Positions 26,428 through 36,308 are shown, counted from the first letter of the stretch. The stretch: 64,000 bases of DNA from Pirellulaceae bacterium (GCA_016784735.1 JADHUC010000007.1:17802-81801); one strand, 5' to 3'. The notes: generated by a model from the letters alone, not told the origin. A program made the numbers and translations.

Positions 26428-27741
26428 CTATGTCATCCACGGGCTGCGCGTCGCTCGCGATCGCATTCGGTCGGCTTCGCTGTCGTCGACAAAACTCCCG
26501 GCCGCCGGGTCCCAGGTAACTCTGCGGTTCAGTCGGATGGCCACGTCGGCGATATTGCACAGCGTGGTGGCGGCATGACCAGCCTCGACCGGGGCAACCG
26601 GGTCGCGCCGGCTTCTGACGCACTCCAGGAAGTTGCCCATGTGGTTCTTACTTTCGTACAGGTGAGTCTCGTCCGGTTTGATGGCGACCTTCAGCAGCGA
26701 TGCGGGTTCGGCCTCGATCTTTGAACCGTTGACGAAGACCCAACCCTTGTCGCCTTTGAAACGCACACCCGATGGATGAAGATTGTTGCTTTCGGAGTAC
26801 TTGATCTCCAGACCGTCGGCCAGTGTGTATTCAACCGCCCAGGAAATGGGCGTGTCGTTCATGCCGGCTTTGGGAAACACGGCCGTCCCTTCGACTTCGA
26901 TTGCCCCAGAGTGATCTTTGCCCAACGCGAACAGAGCGATATCCATGTGGTGCACCCCCCAGCCGCTGATCCACCCGGTGACGAAATTGTAGCAGTGCAT
27001 CCACCCGAACAATCGGTCGCATCGGTGGGGCGTGTAGGAGATCATCAATGCCGGCCCGACCCACATTTCATAGTCCAGCCCAGCCGGGACGGGCACCTCT
27101 TTTTCGACCGGCGCCTCGCGTCCGCCCGGACAGGCGACTTCCACCGTATGCAAACGGCCCAAGTACCCGTTCTGCACGAGTTCGCCAGCAAAACGGACGT
27201 GAGCGATCGAACGCATGTGCGTACCGGTCTGGAAGACCCGACTGTAGCGCCGGACTGTCCGGCACATCGCCTGCCCCTCGGCGATCGTCACCGACAGCGG
27301 CTTCTCGCTGTAGAGGTCCTTGCCGGCTTTCATTGCCTGGACGGCTTGAATCGCGTGCCAATGGCCGGGCGAGGCGATCACCACCGCGTCGATGTCGTCG
27401 CGGCCGATCAGTTCGCGGAAATCGTTGTAAGTCTCACAGCCATGGTAGTTGCCTTTGCCGGCCCGGTCGGCGTACCGGGTTTCGATCGTTCTCTTGGCTG
27501 CCTGACACTTGTGCTCGAAAGGATCGCAGACCGCGACGACTTGCGCTGTGTCGAATGCCAAGCACCCGTTCAGCAGCCCGCTACCCCGGCTTCCCACGCC
27601 GATCGAGCCCAGAGTGATGCGTTCCGAGGCCGCCACATTGTCACCGGCCCCCAGGGCCCTGGCCGACACGAAACGCGGCACGGCGATCGAACCTGCGGCT
27701 GCCTGAAGAAATCGACGACGACTGATGTGCGAACAAGTCAT
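26428..27741 (-). CDS. Tat-exported Gfo/Idh/MocA-family oxidoreductase, first gene of the sulfatase operon
   Basis: A protein of 437 residues from ATG 27741 (GGGAG upstream), which places the twin-arginine signal SRRRFLQAAAGSIAVP at the N-terminus. An earlier in-frame ATG at 27792 would bury it. The Rossmann motif is ITLGSIGVGSRGSGLL, the cofactor/catalytic block is LYSEKPLSVTIAEG, and the C-terminal domain has GWGVHHMDIALFALG. Likely a periplasmic oxidoreductase of a sugar or sugar acid. It is followed by DUF1080, sulfatase and HzsA-like genes with gaps of 30, 51 and 51 bases, so the four are probably co-transcribed. Confidence 0.9.
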   Translation of the reverse strand: MTCSHISRRRFLQAAAGSIAVPRFVSARALGAGDNVAASERITLGSIGVGSRGSGLLNGCLAFDTAQVVAVCDPFEHKCQAAKRTIETRYADRAGKGNYHGCETYNDFRELIGRDDIDAVVIASPGHWHAIQAVQAMKAGKDLYSEKPLSVTIAEGQAMCRTVRRYSRVFQTGTHMRSIAHVRFAGELVQNGYLGRLHTVEVACPGGREAPVEKEVPVPAGLDYEMWVGPALMISYTPHRCDRLFGWMHCYNFVTGWISGWGVHHMDIALFALGKDHSGAIEVEGTAVFPKAGMNDTPISWAVEYTLADGLEIKYSESNNLHPSGVRFKGDKGWVFVNGSKIEAEPASLLKVAIKPDETHLYESKNHMGNFLECVRSRRDPVAPVEAGHAATTLCNIADVAIRLNRRVTWDPAAGSFVDDSEADRMRSRATRSPWMT

Positions 27742-27932
27742 TCGAGTGCTCCCACGATTGGCCCGCAACTGTAACATTGTGCAGGCAGCCATTCACACAC
27801 GCTCTCTGGCGGCCGTTCACGGTCAATCATACTTGATTGCCTAGCCGACAACATCAAGGGATGCAGAAATCCTTGCTCCAACTCGGTGACCGGACCCAGC
27901 GCCCGACGCGGAACGAATCAGCGAATCAGACA

Positions 27933-30617
27933 TCAACGATCCAGACAGTAAATCACCCCATCGTCGCCCATCACGATGATTTCGGCCACGCCGTCCCCGT
28001 CGGTATCCGCAATCGAGGGTGTTGCCGGCATGGCCGGCAGTTCGCATTCCCATTGGATGGCTCCGTCGCCTTCGGCAGTCTCGCCCACAGCCACGACGCG
28101 GCGTTTGACGCCCAGAAGAAACTCGTCGCGGCCATCGCTGTCGATGTCTGCGGTGACGGTCGAGGTGAAATTCCCTTCCATGGGGACTTCCCAGCGAATC
28201 TTGCCCGTTGCGCCGTCAAAGCAACAAAAACGGTTGCCGTAGCCTGCCCCGCCAATTTCCAGTCGGCCGTCGCCGTTCACGTCTCCGATTCCATCCCGCT
28301 GGTAGGTGCTGGTCGTATGGCTCCAGACGGCCTTTGGCTCCGGCGTCATCACGCCCAGGACGTAGCTGCTGTCGAACAGCAACTCCGGCTCGCCGCCCGG
28401 CACCAAATCGGCGACGGCGGGCCGGCCGTAGTAGGCCACAACGTCGGGAAAGAACCTGCTCATGGATCGGCTGCGCAGCAGGTCGCCCGTGGCGCCGTCG
28501 GCCATCCAGTAGTTGATGGGATACTCGAAGAACATCTCCTCGCGGCCATCGCCTACAAGATCGAAGAAGGCCATCTCGTAGCCGCCATACCCCCAAGCCT
28601 GGCCCGTCGGTTTCCCCTCGTCGTTCCACACGGCGGCCGAGTCATGATGCCACAGTATGTCTCCCGTCAGACCGGACAAGGCATAGCTCTCGTCGCTGTG
28701 CATGATGGTACGCATTACGTTGACCACGACATCGTATCGTTTGGGATCGGTCAGCCGAGCGACGAACAGATGGCGCAGCCCACCAAGTCGATACACCTCG
28801 CGTCGCCCGTGGAAATGACGGAAGGAGCGGCTCCACAGAACCGAGCCGTCAGGCCGCAGGGCCACAACGCTGGCCCGGCCCTCTCCATCAGGTCGAGCCA
28901 AGACCACTTCCTTCGTCCCGTCGCCGTCCAGATCGGCGGCCAACAAGCCATCTTCCGGCCCTTCGCCTCGCCCGGCCACGCGCCAGAGCAGGCGGGGTCG
29001 CTCGTCCTCGTCTCGTGGAGGTTCCACAGCGACGACAAAGTCGCCAGGCGCGGTAGCTACGACAAGCGGCCGGCCGTTGCTGCGCAGGTCCGGGGCAATG
29101 ACGGGCCATTTCCCCGTGACGTTCTGGGCGAACGACTGCACCTCGGCGTCCGCGCCCTGCCCCTTGAACTCGGCCGACGCAACAGTGGGGCTGATCCACG
29201 ACAATAAGACGTCGTCCTTCTCGTCTTGATTGACGTCGGAGACCGCTTCCACCGTCAGACGCATGCCCGGCGAGGCCTCCACCGTCCATAGGTCTTGCCA
29301 GCCGTCATCGTCGGCGTCCAGGCCGTGCCACCTTTCCACGAACTCCGACGGCCGTCCAGTCGGTTCACGCGTGGCGTAGACGAACCCTTGCCGGCCGTCG
29401 CCATCGAAATCGCCCCAGGCGATCCGCCGGGCTCCGCCGCCCGTTTTGAATGTCGCGAGTTGCGGAGGCTGCCGATGAAGGGAAATCTTGGGGATGAAGC
29501 CGCACTGGGTCGACCAACGCGAAACCGCTTGGCCCTCGCGCAGGTTGTAGATCTCGAGCGGCATGTATCCGAACATGCACAGGCCCGTGGTCCTTTGGCA
29601 GACGATTTCGACCAAACCATCGCCGTCCAGATCCAACGCCTCCATCAGATAGGTCGATGGCAGATCCAGTTCCGGTTCGCCCGTCAAGGCGTCGAAGGCA
29701 ACCACGTGCCACTGTTGATCGCCGGCGTCGTTGTAGAGGTTGAAGAGGATTTCGTTCCGACCGTCCTGGTCGATGTCAGTGAGCGTGGTCAGCGGACACT
29801 GCACCGCGCGGCGGTGGCGGGAGATATCCAGTTCGATGTCCCGCCGCCAGTTCGTCTTGATTTTGCCCTCGACGACATCCAACGATTCGATGGCCAGTTG
29901 GAAATTGCCGATGTTGACGATTTCCATTCCCGGCTCGTCGTCCAAGTTGATCGCCCCCAGGAAGCCCCGACTGCGGTGTGGGTAGTGAATGTCGTCAAGT
30001 AGTTCGCCCGTCTGTCCGTTGTGGACTGTGAGGTAGTAGTAGCTGCCGGTGACGACTTCTAAACGGCCGTCGGCGTTTACGTCGGCCGCGAGCACCTGCG
30101 GCCGGTGAAAGCTCTTGTACGTCACGGCGGTTTCCCACACGACCTCGGGCCGGTCGGGTCCGTTGCGAAAAACCTCCAGCCGCACCCGTCCGTCCAGACC
30201 CTGGCCGTGCCAACTCACACGTTGCGGAAACTTCTCGTCCGGCAGCCAGTTGGCCCAGCGCACCGCGTCGCTATCCCGCATCTCCAACACACTTCCATCG
30301 TCATACACAAACTTCTGCGGCGCGAGGCCCCAGGCATTGGCCGTCTGAGCCAGGTAGTTAGGATTCCTTTCCGCATCGACCTTAGCCATGCTCTCCGCAC
30401 CGGGCCCGACTTGGAGATACCCGCGATAGGCGGCCAACGAAACGGACCAGGCCACCTCTGGGGCCGTAGTCATCGCTCCCTTCAAACTCGACCGCCCGGT
30501 CAGGGCCGGATCATGGAACGGCATAGGCCAATCATCGGCGGCGGCGAGAGTGGCAGCAGTGGCTGGTGTCAGGAGCAGGGAGACGGACATCGAAGCACGG
30601 AGGAGAAGTCCAGTCAT
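27933..30617 (-). CDS. Secreted FG-GAP/VCBS-type propeller protein
   Basis: An 894-residue protein with signal peptide residues 1-27 (MSVSLLLTPATAATLAAA). Many repeated calcium-loop motifs of the FG-GAP type occur along the whole length (ADVNADGRLEVVTGS, DLDGDGLVEIV, DFDGDGRQGFVYA, DIDSDGRDEFLLG, DTDGDGVAEIIVMG), which indicates one or two seven-bladed propellers. Such proteins typically bind other surface molecules or glycans; some are attached to lyase domains, but I see no catalytic signature here. It lies 63 bases after the DUF4838 gene on the same strand and may be co-transcribed with it. Confidence 0.8.
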   Translation of the reverse strand: MTGLLLRASMSVSLLLTPATAATLAAADDWPMPFHDPALTGRSSLKGAMTTAPEVAWSVSLAAYRGYLQVGPGAESMAKVDAERNPNYLAQTANAWGLAPQKFVYDDGSVLEMRDSDAVRWANWLPDEKFPQRVSWHGQGLDGRVRLEVFRNGPDRPEVVWETAVTYKSFHRPQVLAADVNADGRLEVVTGSYYYLTVHNGQTGELLDDIHYPHRSRGFLGAINLDDEPGMEIVNIGNFQLAIESLDVVEGKIKTNWRRDIELDISRHRRAVQCPLTTLTDIDQDGRNEILFNLYNDAGDQQWHVVAFDALTGEPELDLPSTYLMEALDLDGDGLVEIVCQRTTGLCMFGYMPLEIYNLREGQAVSRWSTQCGFIPKISLHRQPPQLATFKTGGGARRIAWGDFDGDGRQGFVYATREPTGRPSEFVERWHGLDADDDGWQDLWTVEASPGMRLTVEAVSDVNQDEKDDVLLSWISPTVASAEFKGQGADAEVQSFAQNVTGKWPVIAPDLRSNGRPLVVATAPGDFVVAVEPPRDEDERPRLLWRVAGRGEGPEDGLLAADLDGDGTKEVVLARPDGEGRASVVALRPDGSVLWSRSFRHFHGRREVYRLGGLRHLFVARLTDPKRYDVVVNVMRTIMHSDESYALSGLTGDILWHHDSAAVWNDEGKPTGQAWGYGGYEMAFFDLVGDGREEMFFEYPINYWMADGATGDLLRSRSMSRFFPDVVAYYGRPAVADLVPGGEPELLFDSSYVLGVMTPEPKAVWSHTTSTYQRDGIGDVNGDGRLEIGGAGYGNRFCCFDGATGKIRWEVPMEGNFTSTVTADIDSDGRDEFLLGVKRRVVAVGETAEGDGAIQWECELPAMPATPSIADTDGDGVAEIIVMGDDGVIYCLDR

Positions 30618-30680
30618 GGTGATTGTCGAATCCTCGTATGCGAACGTTCCGGGAATGGAAGTCCTCGATGCGGCCCAGGT

Positions 30681-32873
30681 CTATGGCCCCAGAAGCTCGG
30701 CCAACTGGGCCACGGCCGCCGGGGCATAGCTGGCCTGTAGGGCATCGGCCAAACAGGGTTCATAGGTAAACTTTGGCGACGTTGTGTCCGCGCGCAGCGA
30801 GTCAGCTAGCTGCTTCACCCGACGATAGTGGGTGCGGGCCTCGTCGAGCTTGTTCGCCCGGGCAAGCTGCAGCGTCTGGACACACTCGTCGTAGAACAGG
30901 ATCGTCTGCTCGCCATAGGTAAACATCCGTTCGTCTTCGGCGATGCGGCCGCGGATCCGGTCGGGTAGTTCGGCCGTCAGGGCTTCGTCGATCAACTCGC
31001 GGCACTTCTTGGCATCAGCGACGATCTCCACCAGAGTACGCCCGTCACAGACTATGCCCTGCTGGCGCCGGTATTGCAGATGCCGCTCAGGAAAGAGGTC
31101 TTCGGCGCCACGGTTCAGCCGCCGCGCCAGCCCGTACTTCAGTTCGGTGACGTTCGAGAGCATCTTCTCCAGGGATTCGTAGAATCGGCGCATCGTACAC
31201 GCGGCCGGGCCGTATCGTCGTGTGAAGTAGTCTGCCAAGAGCGCTTCGCAGTCGGTGTTCACGTCCCAGAGCTGGCGGGCCATTTGGTAGTTGGTCAACG
31301 CCTTGTTGCCCCAGTTGGCCGTGGTCACGTGCATGTACTGAAAGTAGCGCGCGCCGACCTTGTAGTAGTGGGGAATGTCGTTGGTCATGGTGTTCATGAA
31401 AACGACGGGAAGACATTGGTAGCCCGAAACGTTGTAGTATTCGCCGATCACGAGCTGGCCGCGGTAGTGGCGCTCTGGATCGGCTACCCACCCGTGCAGT
31501 TGCTGTTGATAGCGGACGTTGCGGGGACAGTCGGGATCGTCGAAGTCGTGGACGTAACAGCGGGCGATCGGGTAGAAGGTACCGGAACAAGTCGCGTAGT
31601 CGAAACCGGGCGGCAGAGGGCGCGTGGGTGGGCTGAGTACGTCGGCGTAAACCAGGAAACGGATTGGAATCGACCGATGGATCCTGCCCGCCGCGCGGGC
31701 CTGCTTGATCTCGCGGTCCAGCCGCTCGACCAGTAGCAAGTTGCGGTCGCTGGGAGTGCCCAGCGCCTTACACGCCTCGCACTGGCACCAGCGTCCGGCG
31801 TCGAGGGTCCAGAAGCGGATGATGTCGGCGCCGCGATAGGGGCCGTCAATCAGCGCCTGGACGTAGTTCCTCATGAACTCGGTGACTGCGCTCGGATTGG
31901 ACGTGCAGAAATTGGTGCCGCTCCAATCTCCAATACCCGGGATCCGACGCCCGCCTTCGAAGGCGAACCATTCCGGATGAGCTTCGAAATAGGAGAGCTT
32001 CCCATCAGAGTCGACGTCGCCCTGGTACTGGCTGCCGGGCGGATACGGATTTTTGGGCCTGTCGTCATCGTTGTCGAACTGTGGATGGTCGTATGGATAT
32101 GCCGAAGACGGACGGAGGAAAAGCCATTCCGCGTCGTGCATCCCGCAGACCATCTTGATGCCCAGCTTGCGAACCAGTGGGTGGTCGCTCTGTTCGATGC
32201 ACCAGTCGTTCAGACGGTTCCGCGCCATCCAAAGCAGGAACTCGGGATTGCCGCGGTCTTGCCAAGCCATGAAGCCGCGGGTGTGGAAGCTCGGCCGCTC
32301 GGTCAAGTCAAAGTCTACGATCCCTTCAATCTGTGGCACTTCTTCGTGCAGTTCGCCCGGAGCGAACCAGCGGCAGCCGAGCCGATACAGCAAGTCGTAG
32401 GCTCCGTACAACGTGCCCTCACGCCCGCCACCGGCTATCAGCGTGATACGGCGTCCGCCCGTCTCGGCGCTGCGGATGCGGTACCCTTGAGCGCCGACCT
32501 CGGAAAGCTGCTCTGCATCCACGCCCAACTTCCCGGCAAACTCGCGGGTGGCCGCATTCGACTCCGGGCCGCCGAGCAGGATCAGGTCGCCGGCGTTCGG
32601 TTGATCGTCGTCGACGATGGCAAAATCCTCTCCGCGGCCCGCCATCTTGCGCAGATAATGTTGAAGCTCCACGGCCGCAAAGCACTCGGTGCAGATCGTA
32701 TCGTCGGCCGGGTCAGCGTCGAGCCAATTCACCTCGGCCTCGGCGCCTCCGGCGACCTTAGCCGACGGATTCGACCCGAAATTCACGACGATCGTCGTGT
32801 CCGGACGAGCCGGATGGGCGGCCAGACAGACAGCGGTCAAAACCGACACCAGAAGAACCTGGCGGAATCTCAT
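30681..32873 (-). CDS. Secreted DUF4838 protein (alpha-glucuronidase-like)
   Basis: A protein of 730 residues from ATG 32873 (AAGGAG 7 bases upstream; the longer frame adds 22 unlikely residues). A signal peptide (FRQVLLVSVLTAVCLAAHPA) is followed by an N-terminal domain like that of GH67 alpha-glucuronidases (CFAAVELQHYLRKMAG). Then comes the DUF4838 barrel with the cysteine motif GRWCQCEACKALG near residue 400 and the block FVYADVLSPPTRPLPPG. DUF4838 enzymes are uncharacterised but linked to polysaccharide degradation. A perfect 30-bp inverted repeat lies just upstream, separating it from the next gene. Confidence 0.85.
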   Translation of the reverse strand: MRFRQVLLVSVLTAVCLAAHPARPDTTIVVNFGSNPSAKVAGGAEAEVNWLDADPADDTICTECFAAVELQHYLRKMAGRGEDFAIVDDDQPNAGDLILLGGPESNAATREFAGKLGVDAEQLSEVGAQGYRIRSAETGGRRITLIAGGGREGTLYGAYDLLYRLGCRWFAPGELHEEVPQIEGIVDFDLTERPSFHTRGFMAWQDRGNPEFLLWMARNRLNDWCIEQSDHPLVRKLGIKMVCGMHDAEWLFLRPSSAYPYDHPQFDNDDDRPKNPYPPGSQYQGDVDSDGKLSYFEAHPEWFAFEGGRRIPGIGDWSGTNFCTSNPSAVTEFMRNYVQALIDGPYRGADIIRFWTLDAGRWCQCEACKALGTPSDRNLLLVERLDREIKQARAAGRIHRSIPIRFLVYADVLSPPTRPLPPGFDYATCSGTFYPIARCYVHDFDDPDCPRNVRYQQQLHGWVADPERHYRGQLVIGEYYNVSGYQCLPVVFMNTMTNDIPHYYKVGARYFQYMHVTTANWGNKALTNYQMARQLWDVNTDCEALLADYFTRRYGPAACTMRRFYESLEKMLSNVTELKYGLARRLNRGAEDLFPERHLQYRRQQGIVCDGRTLVEIVADAKKCRELIDEALTAELPDRIRGRIAEDERMFTYGEQTILFYDECVQTLQLARANKLDEARTHYRRVKQLADSLRADTTSPKFTYEPCLADALQASYAPAAVAQLAELLGP

Positions 32874-32950
32874 CCTGAGGCTCCTTCTACTGCGGCGGTC
32901 CGATGATCGCCAATAGAAACGCTTTCCGATTTCGTTCACGCATGGTTCTC

Positions 32951-33038
32951 GTTTAACCCGAAGCCGGAGGCGATGGCGGGAAGTGGTATGGATCGTCTAC
33001 ACATGGCGCCCGCCATCGCCTCCGGCTTCGGGTTAAAC
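32951..33038. repeat. Perfect 30-bp inverted repeat between two minus-strand genes
   Basis: The left arm (32951-32980, GTTTAACCCGAAGCCGGAGG…) and the right arm (33009-33038) are perfectly complementary over 30 bp around a 28-base loop. It lies downstream of the methyltransferase-PQQ gene and upstream of the DUF4838 gene, so it could stop transcription of the former. There is no clear U-tract, and the sequence looks like a dispersed palindrome. Confidence 0.85.
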
Positions 33039-33062
33039 GAAGAGGTTGTCTCATCCCTGATC

Positions 33063-36000
33063 TTACTGTCCCACACAAACAACTGTCCCCGCGATTGTCG
33101 ACATATACAGCCGTGTTCCCGCTACGCACATACCGTTGAATACCGGTGGGTTCTCCAGATCGGTTTCCTGCTGCTTGGCGCCGTCACTGGCCGAATAGAC
33201 ACACAATACGCCCCCCTTGCTCCCTTCGATGAACGCCCAGGGGTCTGCCGGATCTCCCATGTCCAGCGTGCCGGCAACGTAAAGCTTGTCACCGGCCAAC
33301 ACCATCGCTTGGATGCGGACTTGAACGTCGACAGCAAATTGTTCCTCGTTGGTCTCGTGGTTGTAGGCAAAGAGCGTATAGCCCTTCCCAGGCTGAAAGC
33401 GATAACGGTCGTGTCTGCTTCTCGATTTCCTATCGCGCGCTCTGACTCCATAAGTGGTTGTGTCATCAAAAACCAACAGCTTTGACCGCGAAGCGTTGCG
33501 GTATGTCCAATAGACTTGATTGAACCAGGAGCCGTCCAGGAATCCTGCATCGGACACGACTTGAGGACCAGGTACCGGATCCTGCCTGACACCGCCGCCA
33601 AACCGGGCGTCGATGGTTTCTCTCGCCTGAGAAACTGGCCGACTGATGTCCTTGGGATCCAGCCGGAGATTCCGCATGTAGATAAGTCCCCCGTCGGCGG
33701 TCAGAATATCTGACACGGCCCCCAGGTTCTCCGACGGCATGTCATAGAACTTTGACAACGGCACTAAGAACTGGGGCGACCGCGTCTCGTATTCCTTTTG
33801 CTCAATGCCCTGCAACTCTGGACTGAACACTTGGGTCTTCTGAAGCGTGCGACCGGTGAATGGATCGAGCGCATACGCAAAGATCCCTCCATCCACGAAT
33901 GACTGGCGACCGGCCGTAAGATAGGCGACACCGTTTGTGACAAGTATGCTTCCATGAACGGGCCACGGGGATTCCAGCCTGTCAAGTGCAACGATTCGAC
34001 GCTCGGCCGGGGCGCCCCTGAACCTGTATACAAGTTTTCCATTGCCCGCATTCAGTGCATAAGCCCATCCGTCTCGCGAACCGCAGAGGGCAAGGCCTTT
34101 GTAGATCGTAGGTGGCGAGTCAATCGGTCCGCCGGTCACATAGGACCAACTCCTTTCGCCGGAGTCGGCGTCTACGGCCCAGACCGCGTGGCGGTCCGTC
34201 GCGCCGAAGAAGACTTTGCCTTCTGCCACGACGGGGCTGGTTGCCGCGCAGCCAATGTCGGTTCTCCAACGGACGCTCAGATCGGAAGGCCCCGTTGCGG
34301 GCGTCGCACAACTGCGCTGAGGGTCGAACCGGTAGGTTGGCCACTCTTCCGATGATTGGGGCAAGTTGGCTGCAGGCGACAGGCCGTAATCAGGCCCTTT
34401 TTCGAGCCTGCTGTTTGCTCTCGGCGTGGGCTTCTCGGACGACTCGGGCGCGAAGGCATAGAAGCCTGCCAGTTTCGCCGAGATATAACAGACGCAGGCG
34501 TCGGGCGGCGCATAGATCAGGCCGTTACACGGCAGGATTCCATATCGACATCCGCCTCTTGTCCAATGATGAAGCTTGACGTCACCAGTAGCCAGTTCCG
34601 TGGATTCGATGCCGCGGCGTCCGGTGAAGATGTAATTGGGCGTCGCCTTGTTACGATAGCACCGGTGATGGTGGCCTTGAAAGAAAGCGTCGGCCGCATC
34701 GATGGTCTCCTTGACTTTGCCCGTCCTCGCTTCGAAGCCAACAAGGGAGAAATCCGAATCTCCAACCGTCCAGATCAGGCCATCGATCCCGAATGCATCC
34801 GCCGAGGTCACGAAAGGCCAACCTCCGCACTTGGCGGACCATAAGATACTTCCTGCTTCAGCGTCGACGGCAAAAATGGCGGTTCGGGTTGGCTTCTTGT
34901 ATGGTTCGCCCGGTTCGGTCGGCTGCGTCAATACGAGCACCTTGTCGTAGTAGGCAAGCGAGCAGACATTGTGAAAGGCAAAACCCCGGTTCTTCACTTC
35001 CACATGGTCGGGCCTCGGCAGACGCCAACACACCTCCCCGCCGTTCGCATCAAGGCATACGATCTCGTTGGCGTCCAGCACGTAGACCTTGCCGTCGCCG
35101 GCTACCAAGGGAAGATACGTCTTGCTGGACAGGTACGGCAGACCGCCGAACGGCTCGCTCTTCCACTTCATCGATCCTGTGTCAGGATCGACTGCGACAA
35201 CACTGTTGACGGCGGTCGGCGCGCCGCGTTCGGCAGAATTTCCGGTATCGCGCTGACGAACGGCAAGGACGAGCGCCCCGTCATGTAACAGTATCTGTTG
35301 CGTGTCTTCCGTGTCTTCATAGGTACGGAGGACGTCGCCCGTCTGAGCGTCCAACGCGGAAACCGGGGCATTGAAACCAAGGGTGACATATATGGTATTC
35401 CCAGCGGCAACAAGCCGGTACGGGATGCTTTTGTCCTGGCGAAGCCAGGTGCCGTGCGCCGGTCCGCCCCAGTCAGGCAGCGGCTTCTTCCAGAGCAACA
35501 CGCCGTTGAACGCATCCCGGGCGATAAGCGACCATTTCTCTGGCGACGCGAAGACGCCCGTTGGTGTCTCGTCAAGGATGTAGAACAGTCTTCCTCGTGC
35601 CGAGACCATCGCGCTGACGGCGGGCGGGCCATCGTGATGACGCTGCCAAAACGGCTCGGCAATCCATTGAATGCGACCGGGCGGGCCGACCCGGGTGTCA
35701 TTGGCCACCGCATTCCCATCAGCGTCGTGAAGCCAGTGTGTCCATTCGTCGATTTCCTCCGGCCAAGGCTTGACCCATTTCCGATTTTCGATTTCCGATT
35801 GCCGATTGAGAAAAATGGCGACACCGCCAGGGGCTAGCACGCGCTGGATCTCTTCATCTCGTATCTCGTATCCCGCATCCCGCATCACAACCAACTTCAC
35901 AAGGTCGTCAACGTACGGCAGTTGCTTGCCCTGCCATTGTTCCACCGACACCTTACCGTACAGGCCAAGCGACCGGATGTGCTCGCGAGCCTTCCGGACG

Positions 36001-36263
36001 CTCTCCGCATCGGCATCGAGACCGTGGACCAGGAAGCCATCGCCCACCCGCAAGGCGGCGGTCAGTCGGCCATCGTCACAGCCAACGTGTACGATCACGC
36101 CACCGGTGACTTCGGCGGCTTCCAAGATCTGCCGCGCCATCTTACTAGTGTCATCCTGCGTCTGCAGGTCAGCCGCTTGGAGGATCGTGCCCCATGCCAG
36201 AAACACGACGACACAGGGAATTCCAACGCACAGGCTGATGGCAGTTCGCGCCGCGTGGATCAT
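33063..36263 (-). CDS. Secreted methyltransferase-like plus PQQ-type propeller fusion protein
   Basis: A protein of 1066 residues from ATG 36263 (AGGAG 7-8 bases upstream; the TTG two codons earlier is less likely). A signal peptide (LCVGIPCVVVFLAWGT) precedes a Rossmann methyltransferase-like domain at about residues 40-160 (GGVIVHVGCDDGRLTAAL, then RVLAPGGVAIFL). From about residue 170 a PQQ-like beta-propeller runs to the end (WTHWLHDADGNAVANDTRVG, FNGVLLWKKPLPDW, repeated "VYVLDANE"-type blades). This exported arrangement is common in planctomycetes but uncharacterised. Two stretches of the methyltransferase part are encoded by 7-bp-period degenerate repeats. Quinone binding and methyl transfer are both unproven. 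Confidence 0.8.
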   Translation of the reverse strand: MIHAARTAISLCVGIPCVVVFLAWGTILQAADLQTQDDTSKMARQILEAAEVTGGVIVHVGCDDGRLTAALRVGDGFLVHGLDADAESVRKAREHIRSLGLYGKVSVEQWQGKQLPYVDDLVKLVVMRDAGYEIRDEEIQRVLAPGGVAIFLNRQSEIENRKWVKPWPEEIDEWTHWLHDADGNAVANDTRVGPPGRIQWIAEPFWQRHHDGPPAVSAMVSARGRLFYILDETPTGVFASPEKWSLIARDAFNGVLLWKKPLPDWGGPAHGTWLRQDKSIPYRLVAAGNTIYVTLGFNAPVSALDAQTGDVLRTYEDTEDTQQILLHDGALVLAVRQRDTGNSAERGAPTAVNSVVAVDPDTGSMKWKSEPFGGLPYLSSKTYLPLVAGDGKVYVLDANEIVCLDANGGEVCWRLPRPDHVEVKNRGFAFHNVCSLAYYDKVLVLTQPTEPGEPYKKPTRTAIFAVDAEAGSILWSAKCGGWPFVTSADAFGIDGLIWTVGDSDFSLVGFEARTGKVKETIDAADAFFQGHHHRCYRNKATPNYIFTGRRGIESTELATGDVKLHHWTRGGCRYGILPCNGLIYAPPDACVCYISAKLAGFYAFAPESSEKPTPRANSRLEKGPDYGLSPAANLPQSSEEWPTYRFDPQRSCATPATGPSDLSVRWRTDIGCAATSPVVAEGKVFFGATDRHAVWAVDADSGERSWSYVTGGPIDSPPTIYKGLALCGSRDGWAYALNAGNGKLVYRFRGAPAERRIVALDRLESPWPVHGSILVTNGVAYLTAGRQSFVDGGIFAYALDPFTGRTLQKTQVFSPELQGIEQKEYETRSPQFLVPLSKFYDMPSENLGAVSDILTADGGLIYMRNLRLDPKDISRPVSQARETIDARFGGGVRQDPVPGPQVVSDAGFLDGSWFNQVYWTYRNASRSKLLVFDDTTTYGVRARDRKSRSRHDRYRFQPGKGYTLFAYNHETNEEQFAVDVQVRIQAMVLAGDKLYVAGTLDMGDPADPWAFIEGSKGGVLCVYSASDGAKQQETDLENPPVFNGMCVAGTRLYMSTIAGTVVCVGQ
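35778..35810. repeat. 7-bp-period degenerate tandem repeat (GATTTCC-type) inside a CDS
   Basis: Successive units GATTTTC, GATTTCC, GATTGCC, GATTGAG are preceded by TTTCC. On the coding strand they give NRQSEIENRK, at the join between the methyltransferase-like part and the propeller. Confidence 0.75.
35856..35887. repeat. 7-bp-period degenerate tandem repeat (CTCGTAT/CCCGCAT) inside a CDS
   Basis: Two CTCGTAT units are followed by two CCCGCAT units. They are translated on the minus strand as part of MRDAGYEIRDEEIQ. It lies 45 bases from the GATTTCC-type array in the same gene. Confidence 0.75.
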
Positions 36264-36308
36264 GGCCAATTCTCCTAAATTCGGCTGGACCAGTTTGCTC
36301 TCGGACTT

